Source: Lonsdalea iberica (GTDB lineage Bacteria > Pseudomonadota > Gammaproteobacteria > Enterobacterales > Enterobacteriaceae). From it: a stretch of DNA of 64,000 bases. Below are positions 46,518 to 55,434 of the stretch, one piece after another. A model generated the notes under the pieces. The model made no database searches. It saw only the letters and a list, made by a program, of their open reading frames with translations, and had not been told where the DNA came from. Position numbers and translations under genes: made by a program. The stretch spans positions 46,421 to 110,420 of the forward strand of contig NZ_LUTP01000009.1 in the NCBI RefSeq assembly GCF_002111585.1, given 5' to 3'. Each line of letters starts with the position of its first letter. The first letter of the stretch is position 1.

Positions 46518-47384
46518 CTAGCGCTGCATTCCCCAGCGTTTGATCGTGACCCGTTCTATAGTGGCGAAGATCAGCGTTTCCACGAGCAGTCCAATGATGA
46601 TGACCGAAGCCAGTCCGGCGAATACCCGGTCGGTATACAGTTCGTTGCGGTTCTGGAAAATGTACCAGCCCAGTCCGCCTTGTCCGCTGGACGCGCCAAA
46701 GACCAGCTCGGCGGCGATGAGCGTACGCCAGGCAAATGCCCAGCCGATTTTGAGACCGGAGAGAATAGAAGGCAGCGCCGCCGGGATCAGAATGTGCCAA
46801 ACATAGCGTAACCCTTTAAGCCCGTAATTCCGCCCGGTCATCCTCAGCGTCTCTGAAACCCCGAGAAAGCCTGAATAGGTATTTAACGCCATTGGCCACA
46901 GTACTGAATGAATCAGCACGAAAATCAAACTTTGCGTGCCCAACCCAAACCACAGCAGCGCCAGCGGTAACAGCGCGATAGCGGGCAGGGGGTTTAGCAT
47001 AGAGGTCAGCGTGGACAGCAGATCGCGGCCCAGCCGAGTGGAGACCGCCAGTGCGCTGAATGCCAGCGCCAACGCGGTTCCAATCAGATAGCCTTTCACC
47101 AGCGTGCTGATGGAGATGGCGATCTTGGCGGGCAGTTCGCCGTTACGGATGTCCTCAATAAACGCCGTCGCCGCCTGAGTAAATGTCGGCAGCAGCAAAT
47201 CATTATTTTGCCAGCGGGCGGCGCCCTCCCACAGCAATGCCAGCAAGATCAGCAATAGTGACTTGCGGACGGCGCCCTGATTCCACAGGCGGTTTAGCCG
47301 CGGTAATGGCTGGGCGACGTTAATATCGGTCAGCGGAGCCAGTTCTCTCTGGTACTCCGGACGAACAGGGGGAAGTTGACTCAT
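46518..47384 (-). CDS. NitT/TauT/SsuC-type ABC transporter permease
   Basis: 288 aa from the ATG giving MSQLPPVRPEYQ, with AAAGG upstream; the longer frame to 47651 lies inside the ATPase gene. A long hydrophilic N-terminus (about 40 residues) is followed by six membrane helices with an EAA loop near ILIPAALPSILSGLKIG. It belongs to the taurine/sulfonate/nitrate permease family (BPD_transp_1). Third gene of an operon with the binding protein (48407) and ATPase (47413). The substrate cannot be told from sequence; taurine, sulfonates or nitrate-like anions are candidates. Confidence 0.85.
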   Translation of the reverse strand: MSQLPPVRPEYQRELAPLTDINVAQPLPRLNRLWNQGAVRKSLLLILLALLWEGAARWQNNDLLLPTFTQAATAFIEDIRNGELPAKIAISISTLVKGYLIGTALALAFSALAVSTRLGRDLLSTLTSMLNPLPAIALLPLALLWFGLGTQSLIFVLIHSVLWPMALNTYSGFLGVSETLRMTGRNYGLKGLRYVWHILIPAALPSILSGLKIGWAFAWRTLIAAELVFGASSGQGGLGWYIFQNRNELYTDRVFAGLASVIIIGLLVETLIFATIERVTIKRWGMQR

Positions 47385-47412
47385 CGTAAAACCTTTCATG
47401 TAAGAGAAAAAT

Positions 47413-48288
47413 TCAGCGCAAATGTTGTCCAGCCAGCGAACGAATGGGCGAGGGCGCCGAAGAGGTTGGCGCCGGGGCCACGGGATGACCCGTCGGAAAT
47501 AGCAGATCGTGGATGCGTCGCGCCGCTGCCTGAAACGCTGTGCCGCCTTCATCGTGGTGAGAGAACTGATGACAATTGAGCTCCGCGCGCACGCGTCCGG
47601 GATGGGGCGACAGCAGGAGAATGCGGTTCCCGACCACCAGCGCTTCTTCAATCGAGTGCGTGACGAACAGCAGCGTGAAGCGCACCTCCTCCCATAGTTC
47701 CAGCAGCTCCTGCTGCATTTTGCGACGTGTCAGCGCATCCAGCGCGGCAAACGGTTCGTCCATCAGGAGTACCTTCGGTTTCATCGCCAAGGCGCGCGCA
47801 ATGGCGACCCGCTGCTTCATCCCCCCGGACAGCGTATGCGGCCAGGCATTGGCGAAGTCCGCCAGTCCGACTTTCTCCAGATAGTACATCGCCTGATCTC
47901 GCGCTTCGGCAGCGGACAGCTTGCCGGTCACGAGAAGGGGGAACTGCGTATTTTCCAACACGGTTTTCCATGGCGGCAGTTGGTCGAACTCCTGAAAGAC
48001 CATCATCCGTTCCGGACCCGGCTGCGAGATGGCCTTGCCTTCCAGCAGAATGCGGCCATCGACTGGCGGAAGAAAACCGCCGACGGCTTTTAACAGGCTG
48101 GATTTTCCGCAGCCGGAAGGGCCGAGCAGGATAAAGCGTTCAGCGGGGAAAATATCGAAGCTCACATCATGGGTGGCGCGCACCCGCCGTTCGCGAGTGG
48201 CGTATTCCAGGCCGACGCCCTCCACCTGTAGCAGTGGGACGTCGGGGCGGATCGTGGCGTCACGATCGTGCGATACATGTACTGACAT
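47413..48288 (-). CDS. NitT/TauT-type ABC transporter ATP-binding protein
   Basis: 291 aa. Walker A LLGPSGCGKSSLLK (about 54-64), Q-loop VFQEFDQLPPW, signature LSGGMKQRVAIARALAM, Walker B VLLMDEPFAALD, H-loop VTHSIEEALVVG. The C-terminal 45 residues are Pro/Ser/Ala-rich and extend past the usual end of the family. Partner of the permease (46518) and binding protein (48407). Paralogue of SsuB in the same window but clearly distinct. Confidence 0.88.
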   Translation of the reverse strand: MSVHVSHDRDATIRPDVPLLQVEGVGLEYATRERRVRATHDVSFDIFPAERFILLGPSGCGKSSLLKAVGGFLPPVDGRILLEGKAISQPGPERMMVFQEFDQLPPWKTVLENTQFPLLVTGKLSAAEARDQAMYYLEKVGLADFANAWPHTLSGGMKQRVAIARALAMKPKVLLMDEPFAALDALTRRKMQQELLELWEEVRFTLLFVTHSIEEALVVGNRILLLSPHPGRVRAELNCHQFSHHDEGGTAFQAAARRIHDLLFPTGHPVAPAPTSSAPSPIRSLAGQHLR

Positions 48289-48406
48289 CTTGGTTTCCTC
48301 TCGTTGTTGTCCACCACCAGTGAGGACGACGATGGCGCTCCGACGGCGCGTGAACGCCCGCCAAACCCGAAGGTCGGCAGGCCGTGGATCTCCGTGCCAG
48401 CGCCAT

Positions 48407-49459
48407 TCAGCTGCCAGAATCGACGTGTGGATCGTCGAAGAAGTAATCCTTAACCGAGGCAGGATTGTTTTTCAGCGCGCCGACGCGGTGCATGAACTGG
48501 CCCAACGACAGCGTGTTTTGCGGCGTGATGCTGAATTTGGATTCAGGACTCTTGAGAATGCTCAGCAACAGCTTACGGTCGATTTTCGACTTGGTGATGC
48601 GAATAAAGGCATCTGCCGCCGCTTCAGGATTCCTGGTGGTGAAGTCCGCCGCTTCGGCTAGCGCATCGACGAAGATTTTGTAAGTCCGGGGGTTCTCTTG
48701 GCGGAATTTTTCTGTGGTGTAAAGCACTACCGGCGACGTTGGGCCGCCCTGCACGTCATAGGAGTTCAGGATGATATGTGCCTTGGGGTTGCCTGCCAGC
48801 TCCTGCTCTTGGAAAGGGGCGTTGGCGAAGTGAGCGGAAATTTCTGTACCGCCGCTGATAATGGCGGCAGTGGCGTCCGGATGCGGCACCGCGACTTGCA
48901 GCTTATCCAAACGGTTAAACGCCTTGTCGCCCCAACGCGCTGCCGAAGCCGCCTGCAGGAAGCGCGATTGCAGCGAGACGCCAACGGCCGGTACGGCAAT
49001 ACGGTCTTTATCAGTGAAGTCGGCGATCGTTTTGACGTTGGGATTCGTGCTGATGAGATAGTAGGGGAAACTGCCGGTGGCAAGCACGGCCTTCACATTC
49101 TGACGACCTTTAGTGCGATCCCACAGGGTAAACAGCGGGGCGATACCCGCGCCTGCGATATCAACGGACCCGGACAGCAACGCATCATTCACCGCCGCGC
49201 CGCCCGAGAGCTGAAGATAATCCACTTTGACGTCCAGTCCTTCGGCCTTGGCATGTTTCTCTATCAGCTGCTTATCCTGCGCCACGTTCAGCAGCAGGTA
49301 GACGATGCCGAATTGCTGTGCGATGCGCAGCTGGCCCTCCGCCTGAGCCTGCGTTGGGAATGTGAGGGCTGACGTCAACAGCGCGGCAGTGGTCGTCAAG
49401 CCCATAACAATACGGGGAAACCGCCTGGTGGGACGTGGGGGACTCTTCTGGTGTCTCAT
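48407..49459 (-). CDS. NitT/TauT-type ABC transporter substrate-binding protein
   Basis: 350 aa. Signal peptide with a twin-Arg-containing N-region (PTRRFPRIVMGLTTTAALLTSALTF, cleavage after QAQA), then a periplasmic binding fold: LRIAQQFGIVYLLLNVAQDKQLIE, GSVDIAGAGIAPLFTLWD, FPYYLISTNPNVKTIADF. This resembles binding proteins for taurine/sulfonate/nitrate-type ligands. No oxygenase such as TauD lies in the operon, so it may feed SsuD or another enzyme. 118 bp separate it from the ATPase gene. Confidence 0.85.
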   Translation of the reverse strand: MRHQKSPPRPTRRFPRIVMGLTTTAALLTSALTFPTQAQAEGQLRIAQQFGIVYLLLNVAQDKQLIEKHAKAEGLDVKVDYLQLSGGAAVNDALLSGSVDIAGAGIAPLFTLWDRTKGRQNVKAVLATGSFPYYLISTNPNVKTIADFTDKDRIAVPAVGVSLQSRFLQAASAARWGDKAFNRLDKLQVAVPHPDATAAIISGGTEISAHFANAPFQEQELAGNPKAHIILNSYDVQGGPTSPVVLYTTEKFRQENPRTYKIFVDALAEAADFTTRNPEAAADAFIRITKSKIDRKLLLSILKSPESKFSITPQNTLSLGQFMHRVGALKNNPASVKDYFFDDPHVDSGS

Positions 49460-50503
49460 ACTTAATTTCCCTTAAAAGTGTGTATGCCCTTCGGCCAGAT
49501 CTCTCCGTTTTCAACGGCACAGGCGGTGTAAAATCGCGATGGCGAAAGTCATTATTAAGTCGTCGTGTCAATGACCGTCTTTTTATTCACTCTGTGATTC
49601 TGACCAATCTGAGGATTTTAAATAAATGTTTTTTATTACTTTAGTTTAATATACCCCGTTTTAATTAAGGTATAAGGCGCAGCATAAATGACCGCCTCTT
49701 CCTGGCTAAATCGCATTTTGTAATAAGCTAGAGGCAATGGTTATTTCCTGCGGAAAAGGGGTGTTTATACGTTAATACGCTGCTTTATTTGAACCACTCC
49801 CGCTATCTTATCCATAACCCCCTCCTTAGATTTGATTGTATCTATATGAAATTTAAGTTTTTTATGGCTATGGGATCTCAACGCGTCAATATTCTGGTTG
49901 TGCGACGGTCGCTAATTTCACTTTTATCGACAGTCATAAGGGTATTTGCTTATTTTGTTTTTAGTTATCTCTATTTCGACATAGACAATTGCCATAAAAT
50001 ACAATTGAGCTTAGCTAGCTATTCTCAACGTCAAACTTACCGGCCTTGAAGTCTGCTGCGAAATAACGAAGGTGGGATAGGCGAAGATATTAAGCGTCGA
50101 TAATGAAAATGGATTTTAGGTTTGAACGATGCATTTCCGCCTCGCGGGTCTTTATGCGCCTGCGCCCTGACTACTGTCTGCTGTTTCAATAGGCGTCCTC
50201 CCACTCGTCGAAAAAGCGAATAAATAAAAATGCAGACGAATATTTACTCCGACACCGCAATCGCCTTATACGCTAGCCTTGTTTGCAGATAAAAAATAAC
50301 ACCCGCCTTCCAAACCCCTCTCTGGGGAGATAATGCTTCCAACAATTCAATAGTAATCATGGCTGGATAAGTTCGTGTTTTTTTCACCGCCGTAGCGATA
50401 ACAGTGAAATAATAACCATGTGTAAACATCTTTTATTCCTACGTGCACGTTTAACGAAAGTTAAACCAACTCGTTTTTTTATAGGAATTTAACCCGAGGA
50501 CAT

Positions 50504-50599
50504 ATGACAGGAGCCGGGAAATCGCACAGAGTTATTTTACTCAAGGGGGATTGTTTCGGAGGGTTATCTAACTTTGAAAGTGTAACGCAATATAAATAA
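50504..50599 (+). CDS. Candidate small peptide 1 (31 aa)
   Basis: An ATG with GAGG 5 nt upstream opens a 31-codon frame ending TAA. The peptide has a basic N-terminal part, a hydrophobic VILL core and a central GDCFGGLSNF. Not recognised. Only 16 nt before a second tiny frame. Could be a leader peptide, a small membrane/toxin-like peptide, or chance. Confidence 0.25.
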   Translation: MTGAGKSHRVILLKGDCFGGLSNFESVTQYK

Positions 50600-50615
50600 G
50601 AAGCGTGAGGCGAAA

Positions 50616-50678
50616 ATGAAATATGAAAACAGGAAAATGTACTGTTCGGAAAATAAAAATGCATGGGGATATGATTAA
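50616..50678 (+). CDS. Candidate small peptide 2 (20 aa)
   Basis: An ATG with GAGG 5 nt upstream opens a 20-codon frame with one Cys and three aromatic Tyr/Trp residues in YCSENKNAWGYD. Not recognised. Follows candidate peptide 1 on the same strand, 519 bp upstream of the NRPS. Confidence 0.22.
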   Translation: MKYENRKMYCSENKNAWGYD

Positions 50679-51196
50679 TCCCGTTGCTTGCGTTTTTTTT
50701 GCCTCTGCTGTAGCGGATGGGAGGGAGAGAGGGAAAACCTGAGGTTTTGATGTAACTAATTGTATTTGTTTGTCTATTTTTCAATTCTTGTGGTCGGGTA
50801 TATACGCTGATCCGGATATTAATCAGATGTGGGCAATATAAAAAAAAAGGTGTTTTCGTAATAGAACCATCGCCGTTAATTAATGGTTTTGCAATTTGTA
50901 CTTTTATTAAAAACAATCAAAAATAAAATCTGATGATAATTTGGTCAGGCATTTTATTTGCGCTTGATTAAATAAATTTTTTATATCTATCATAGAAAAA
51001 TAAAAATGAATGAACGTTATTTCTTACCCTTTGGGTATTATTTTTTATGAGATTTCCTCGTGAAATTATTACACCGGGATTTTAACTCCAAGTTATTAAG
51101 CTACGTCAGTGGCGAAAATTGAGACCCATTAAAATCTAATTTCTTGACGAAATTAATGGGTGAAATCTGCGTGGTAATGAGAAAGAGGAATGTATT

Positions 51197-54100
51197 ATGC
51201 CTGAAAAGGAACCCTGTCCACTGAGCGCTGCCCAACAGGAAGTTTGTTTCGCTATCGCAAAAGCTGAACATAATCTGAATTATCATTTATGTGACGTGCT
51301 TGAATTTAAAGGGCAGCTTAATCGTGATTTGCTTATTCAAGCGATTAACACTGTGTGCCGCGAAGTCGATACCACGCACACTCAATTTGAAGTAGACCCC
51401 GCGTCTGGGCAATACGTGCAATATGTCGTGCCTTGCCAGACGCACGCTTACGTGCAGTATGTTGATCTTTCCGCCGAACACGACTTTGAACCAGCCTATC
51501 AGGCGCGGCTCGATAAGCTCCTGGGGCGAGATATGGACCTGGCTCATGCACCGCTAATCCGCTACTGCCTGGTCAAGATAGCTGACGATCAGCATCGCCT
51601 GATAGAGATGGGAACGCACTTGATCCTGGACGGTTATAGTCATGGGATATTATTCCGACTGCTGGCGGAGCATTACGGACAGCTGCTGCGCAATGAACCC
51701 CCCGCGCCACTGGTGCTGGAGCCGTTGAAACGGGTGCATGAAGTGGAGCAGGTTTACCGTAAAAGTCCTTCTTATATAAAGGATCAGGCCTACTGGCGCG
51801 ATTATTGTCTGGCCTTGCCGGAAGTCACGCAGCTGGTGCCGGGCAATGTGCCGCTGACTAAGCTCAACCGCCTGCGTCAGCGTTACTCCGGGGAAAATCT
51901 GGAGCGCCTTAGAACCCTTGCCTCGGTCAACTATCCGGAATTACGTTTATCAAGCATCCTCATCGCAGTGTGTGCCGCCTACCTGCATAAAATGACGGGG
52001 CAGGACGAACTGGTTGTGGGCATGCCCGTCGCCGCGCGAAAAGCGAAAGCGCTGCGCAACATCCTGTCGATGGTGGCCAACATTCTTCCGTTACACATCT
52101 CTTTCTCTGCCGATTCCACGATAATTTCCGTCGCGGCGGCTATCCAGCGGCAGCTGCGCCACCACTTGTTGCACCAGAACTACCGTTCAGAATCGATGAT
52201 CCGCGATCTTTACGCCGAGCGCGGACACAAACCACTGTTTAACACATTGATCAATGTGATTGCCTACGACCAGAGCGCCCACTTCGACGGCTGTGAGATG
52301 TCGGTGGATAATGTGGCCTGCGGGCCGGTAGAACATTTAAGCTTCAATATTTTCGACCGCAACAGCGACGGTCACCTGGACTTCGGGTTCGATGCCAACG
52401 CAGATTTGTATCCGATGGACGGATTGGCGTTGTATTACCAGCGGCTGATTTCTCTGCTGGAGCAGTTTGTGGACGCGCCGGAATCGCGGGTGGCGGATTT
52501 CGATCTGTTATTGCCCGGAGAGCGTGAACGTGTTTACCCGTTGCCGCCTCGCCCGGATGCGTTGCCGCTGTTCCCCGCAACGTTTGCCGAGTCGGTACGG
52601 TCTTATGCCAATGAGATTGCGCTGGTACAAGATAAACGTCAGGTCAGCTACGCCGAGTTGGACGAGGCTTCTAACCGCTTGGCGGCGCATTTGCGGGAGC
52701 GGGGCATCCGCTCCGGCGACGACGTAGCCGTTATTGTCGCGCGTAGCGTTGAGTGGGTGGTGACGATGGCCGCCCTGTTCAAACTGGGGGCCTGTTACAT
52801 TCCTATCGTGCCCGAGTTGCCGGAAGGCCGTATCCGCTACATTCTTGACGATGCGAAACCCGCCGCCGTAATAGTCGTCTCGGACAGTCCGCTGAACGCC
52901 GGCGTCGACCCGTCCATCGTGCTGCGCCTGACGGCGGAGAGTCTGGCTGCGCTGCCGCCCGCGACGCATCCTCTGGCTCGTTTCGACCAGTCCACGCTGG
53001 CCTACCTGATCTATACCTCCGGCTCCACCGGCAGACCGAAAGGCGTGGAAGTCACCCATCGTAATCTGGTGTCGATTGCCGGTTCGGCGATAGCGGCGGC
53101 GAAATTACAGCCTGGCGTTCGAGTGTTGCAGTTTATCGCGGCGGGCTTCGATATGTCGGTATTGGAAATCTTCATGACGCTGCTTTCCGGCGCGACGTTG
53201 GTGATCGCGGACAAGGTATCCGCCACGCCGGGCCGGGCGTTGGCCTCGCTGATCAAAAGCAAAAACATCCATGCGCTGGTCATGACGCCCAGTCTACTGG
53301 CTTATCACCAGACGGAGGATTTCCCGCAGGGTATGACGCTGTTGCTAGGGGGCGAATCCTGTACGTTGGCGCTGTTGGCGCGCTTCTCCCACTGTCGTTT
53401 GCTTAACGTCTACGGTCCGACGGAAACCTCGTTCGCCACCTCGATTAACGCCCATTACGGCGCCGCCGATCTCTCGATTGGCGCCCCCACGGCCAACACG
53501 CGTCTCTATGTCGTGGATCGGAATCAGCGCCTGCTGCCGCCGGGCGCCTGGGGGGAGCTGTATATCGCGGGGCCGGGCGTCGCCAGAGGTTACCGCAACC
53601 GCCCGGATCTGACGGCTGAAGGCTTTGTCCCCGACCTGCTGGACTCCGAACGCAGAATGTACCGGGCGGGTGACCGCGTGTTCTTCGATCATCAGGGACT
53701 CATTCACTATCAGGGCCGAAAAGATAATCAGGTCAAACTACGCGGTCTGCGCATCGAGCTGGATGAAATCAAGAATGCGCTGCTGAGTTGTCAAGGCGTG
53801 GAAGATGCGGTGGCGATGCTCAAGGAGCTTGCCTATGGTCCGGCGATTGTCGCCTACGTCGCCAACAGCCAGTTGGAGCTGGACAGCGAAACCCTGAAGC
53901 TGGCCGTCGGCCGTCAACTGCCGCAGTACATGGTGCCTAGCGTGATTATGGTGGTCGAATCGTTCCCGCTGACGCCTAACGGCAAGCTAGCCGTTCGCGA
54001 ACTGCCTGCGCCAATCATGCAGGATAAAGTGGAACTGTCGCCGCCGCGCACGCAGGAAGAGGAGTCGCTGTGCCGCCTGTTCGCCACCATCCTTGAGTGT

Positions 54101-55063
54101 GACAAAGTCTACGCCAACCAGAACTTCTTCACGCTTGGGGGACATTCGCTGTTGGGCCTCCAGCTGATTAACCTGATCCGGGACGAGTTCGGGGTGCAGT
54201 TGGGCATCACCGATTTTCTCTCTTCGCCCACGCCGCGACAGCTGGCGCAACGCCTCCGAATCGCAGGCTGTGCCGCCGACCCGTTCGATCCTATTCTGCC
54301 GTTGCGCACGACGGGCGATCGTCCGCCGCTGTTTTGCTTCCATCCCGGCGGCGGGATTGGCTGGGCGTTTGCGGGTCTGCTGCCTTATCTGCCGGACGAC
54401 CAACCGGTCTACGCATTACAGTCGCCGATCCTCCAGGATCCGACGCGCGTCATTCATTCCATCGATGAAATGGCGGTTGAATATCTGCGACGGATCCGGA
54501 CCATCCAGGCGCACGGCCCGTATCAGCTGGCAGGGTGGTCGGTTGGCGGCAATGTCGCCCTGCGCGCCGCCAACCTGCTACAGGCTGCGGGCGAGGAAGT
54601 CAGCTTCCTAACCATGTTCGACAGCTACCCGCTGCAACACGGCAGGGCGTCGCTACGATTGGATGACGAGACCATCATCACGCGGATGACCCGGGCTATT
54701 TCGGGCGCGGCGCGTGGTGGAATGAAAGGGCTGAAGAGTGCGATGGAGGAGGCGCTCGGGAATGGCAACATTCGTGAAACGTTCCTGACGCGTCTCATCG
54801 GAGACTCCACGCTGATGTTGGATCTGCTGGAGAAATGTCGATATCAGCCCTTCCACGGCGATCTGCTCTTTATCCGCGCCTCGACCGATATTCTGAGATC
54901 GCAGGAACAACAGCCGGAGCTTTGGCGCCCCTATGTTACGGGAAAACTGATTCAGTATGACGTTGATGCGACGCATGAATGCTTGCTGCAACGCCAGTAT
55001 CTACAACAATTTGGGCGTCAGTTCGCCGAGGAACTGTTGAAACATCAGAACTGTACCGCCTGA
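51197..55063 (+). CDS. Single-module nonribosomal peptide synthetase (C-A-T-TE)
   Basis: 1288 aa. Condensation domain (about 8-430) with THLILDG in place of HHxxxDG; the second, catalytic His (about 141) is kept. Adenylation domain (about 465-960) with A3 IYTSGSTGRPKG, A4 FDMSVLEIF, A5 NVYGPTE, A7 YRAGD, A8 RKDNQVKLRGLRIELDEI, A10 LTPNGKL. Carrier domain with LGGHSL (phosphopantetheine Ser about 983). Type I thioesterase (about 1020-1285) with FCFHPGGGIGW, nucleophile Ser in GWSVGG (about 1115), Asp in MFDSYPL and His in ATHECL. AGAGGA lies 7 nt upstream. No other NRPS, PKS or phosphopantetheinyl transferase lies nearby, so the acyl partner and product are unknown. Confidence 0.93.
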   Translation: MPEKEPCPLSAAQQEVCFAIAKAEHNLNYHLCDVLEFKGQLNRDLLIQAINTVCREVDTTHTQFEVDPASGQYVQYVVPCQTHAYVQYVDLSAEHDFEPAYQARLDKLLGRDMDLAHAPLIRYCLVKIADDQHRLIEMGTHLILDGYSHGILFRLLAEHYGQLLRNEPPAPLVLEPLKRVHEVEQVYRKSPSYIKDQAYWRDYCLALPEVTQLVPGNVPLTKLNRLRQRYSGENLERLRTLASVNYPELRLSSILIAVCAAYLHKMTGQDELVVGMPVAARKAKALRNILSMVANILPLHISFSADSTIISVAAAIQRQLRHHLLHQNYRSESMIRDLYAERGHKPLFNTLINVIAYDQSAHFDGCEMSVDNVACGPVEHLSFNIFDRNSDGHLDFGFDANADLYPMDGLALYYQRLISLLEQFVDAPESRVADFDLLLPGERERVYPLPPRPDALPLFPATFAESVRSYANEIALVQDKRQVSYAELDEASNRLAAHLRERGIRSGDDVAVIVARSVEWVVTMAALFKLGACYIPIVPELPEGRIRYILDDAKPAAVIVVSDSPLNAGVDPSIVLRLTAESLAALPPATHPLARFDQSTLAYLIYTSGSTGRPKGVEVTHRNLVSIAGSAIAAAKLQPGVRVLQFIAAGFDMSVLEIFMTLLSGATLVIADKVSATPGRALASLIKSKNIHALVMTPSLLAYHQTEDFPQGMTLLLGGESCTLALLARFSHCRLLNVYGPTETSFATSINAHYGAADLSIGAPTANTRLYVVDRNQRLLPPGAWGELYIAGPGVARGYRNRPDLTAEGFVPDLLDSERRMYRAGDRVFFDHQGLIHYQGRKDNQVKLRGLRIELDEIKNALLSCQGVEDAVAMLKELAYGPAIVAYVANSQLELDSETLKLAVGRQLPQYMVPSVIMVVESFPLTPNGKLAVRELPAPIMQDKVELSPPRTQEEESLCRLFATILECDKVYANQNFFTLGGHSLLGLQLINLIRDEFGVQLGITDFLSSPTPRQLAQRLRIAGCAADPFDPILPLRTTGDRPPLFCFHPGGGIGWAFAGLLPYLPDDQPVYALQSPILQDPTRVIHSIDEMAVEYLRRIRTIQAHGPYQLAGWSVGGNVALRAANLLQAAGEEVSFLTMFDSYPLQHGRASLRLDDETIITRMTRAISGAARGGMKGLKSAMEEALGNGNIRETFLTRLIGDSTLMLDLLEKCRYQPFHGDLLFIRASTDILRSQEQQPELWRPYVTGKLIQYDVDATHECLLQRQYLQQFGRQFAEELLKHQNCTA

Positions 55064-55221
55064 GCTTCTAGGGTAAAGCGTCACTTTAGTTATCGTCGTT
55101 CAGGTCAGGGCGACCTGAGCGGCGAAATTTTTATCGTTCGCCAGGGAAAGAGACACAACACGACGGACCGGCTATCCTCTCCGTCATTCAATGAATAAGG
55201 TTATCGCACCGTAATAAAGCT

Positions 55222-55258
55222 TCAGGCTCCGACGATTTCCGCCGGAGCCTGAGGCTTT
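55222..55258. terminator. Bidirectional terminator between the NRPS and the oxidase operon
   Basis: TCAGGCTCCG (55222-55231) / CGGAGCCTGA (55243-55252) with T-rich CTTTTC on the right. Reading minus, GCTTTATT follows the other side, so it can end both transcripts. Confidence 0.8.
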
Positions 55259-55263
55259 TCTCA

Positions 55264-55416
55264 TTAGTGGCTCTTCATTCCTGCCGCGGTCATCATCATG
55301 CGAAACAGTAGAGAGACCACGCCTAGCGCCAGAATACTTCCTGACCAGATAAGCACCATCCACAGCAGCCGCTGCCACAACGGCGCACGGGGAGGGGCAG
55401 TGTTGATTTCAGCCAT
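55264..55416 (-). CDS. DUF2474-like small membrane subunit of the bd-type oxidase
   Basis: 50 aa, too short for the usual ORF cut-off. GGAGG lies just before the ATG. One hydrophobic helix (LLWMVLIWSGSILALGVVSLLF, about 18-39), a Pro-rich N-terminus and an RMMMTA C-terminal part. It lies 18 nt after the cydB-like gene, the place where CydX/AppX or DUF2474 proteins occur, and probably stabilises the oxidase as a third subunit. Family assignment rests on size, helix and position. Confidence 0.75.
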   Translation of the reverse strand: MAEINTAPPRAPLWQRLLWMVLIWSGSILALGVVSLLFRMMMTAAGMKSH

Positions 55417-55434
55417 ATTGCCTCCGCATTTTTG

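Larger units (their letters stand above)
49460..51196. other. 1.7-kb AT-rich intergenic region upstream of the NRPS
   Basis: Much more AT-rich than the genes on both sides. Longer frames present (49789-50049 plus; 50244-50429 and 50479-50916 minus) lack ribosome sites and known motifs and are low-complexity, so I do not call them. Two very short frames at 50504 and 50616 do have good ribosome sites and are listed separately. The region must contain the promoters of the NRPS and of the divergent binding-protein operon. Its composition would suit H-NS silencing. Confidence 0.5.

Noticed and set aside
50479..50916. 145-codon minus-strand frame in the AT-rich region
   Set aside because: Low-complexity composition rich in Ser/Pro/Ile/Asn, no ribosome site, no recognisable domain.
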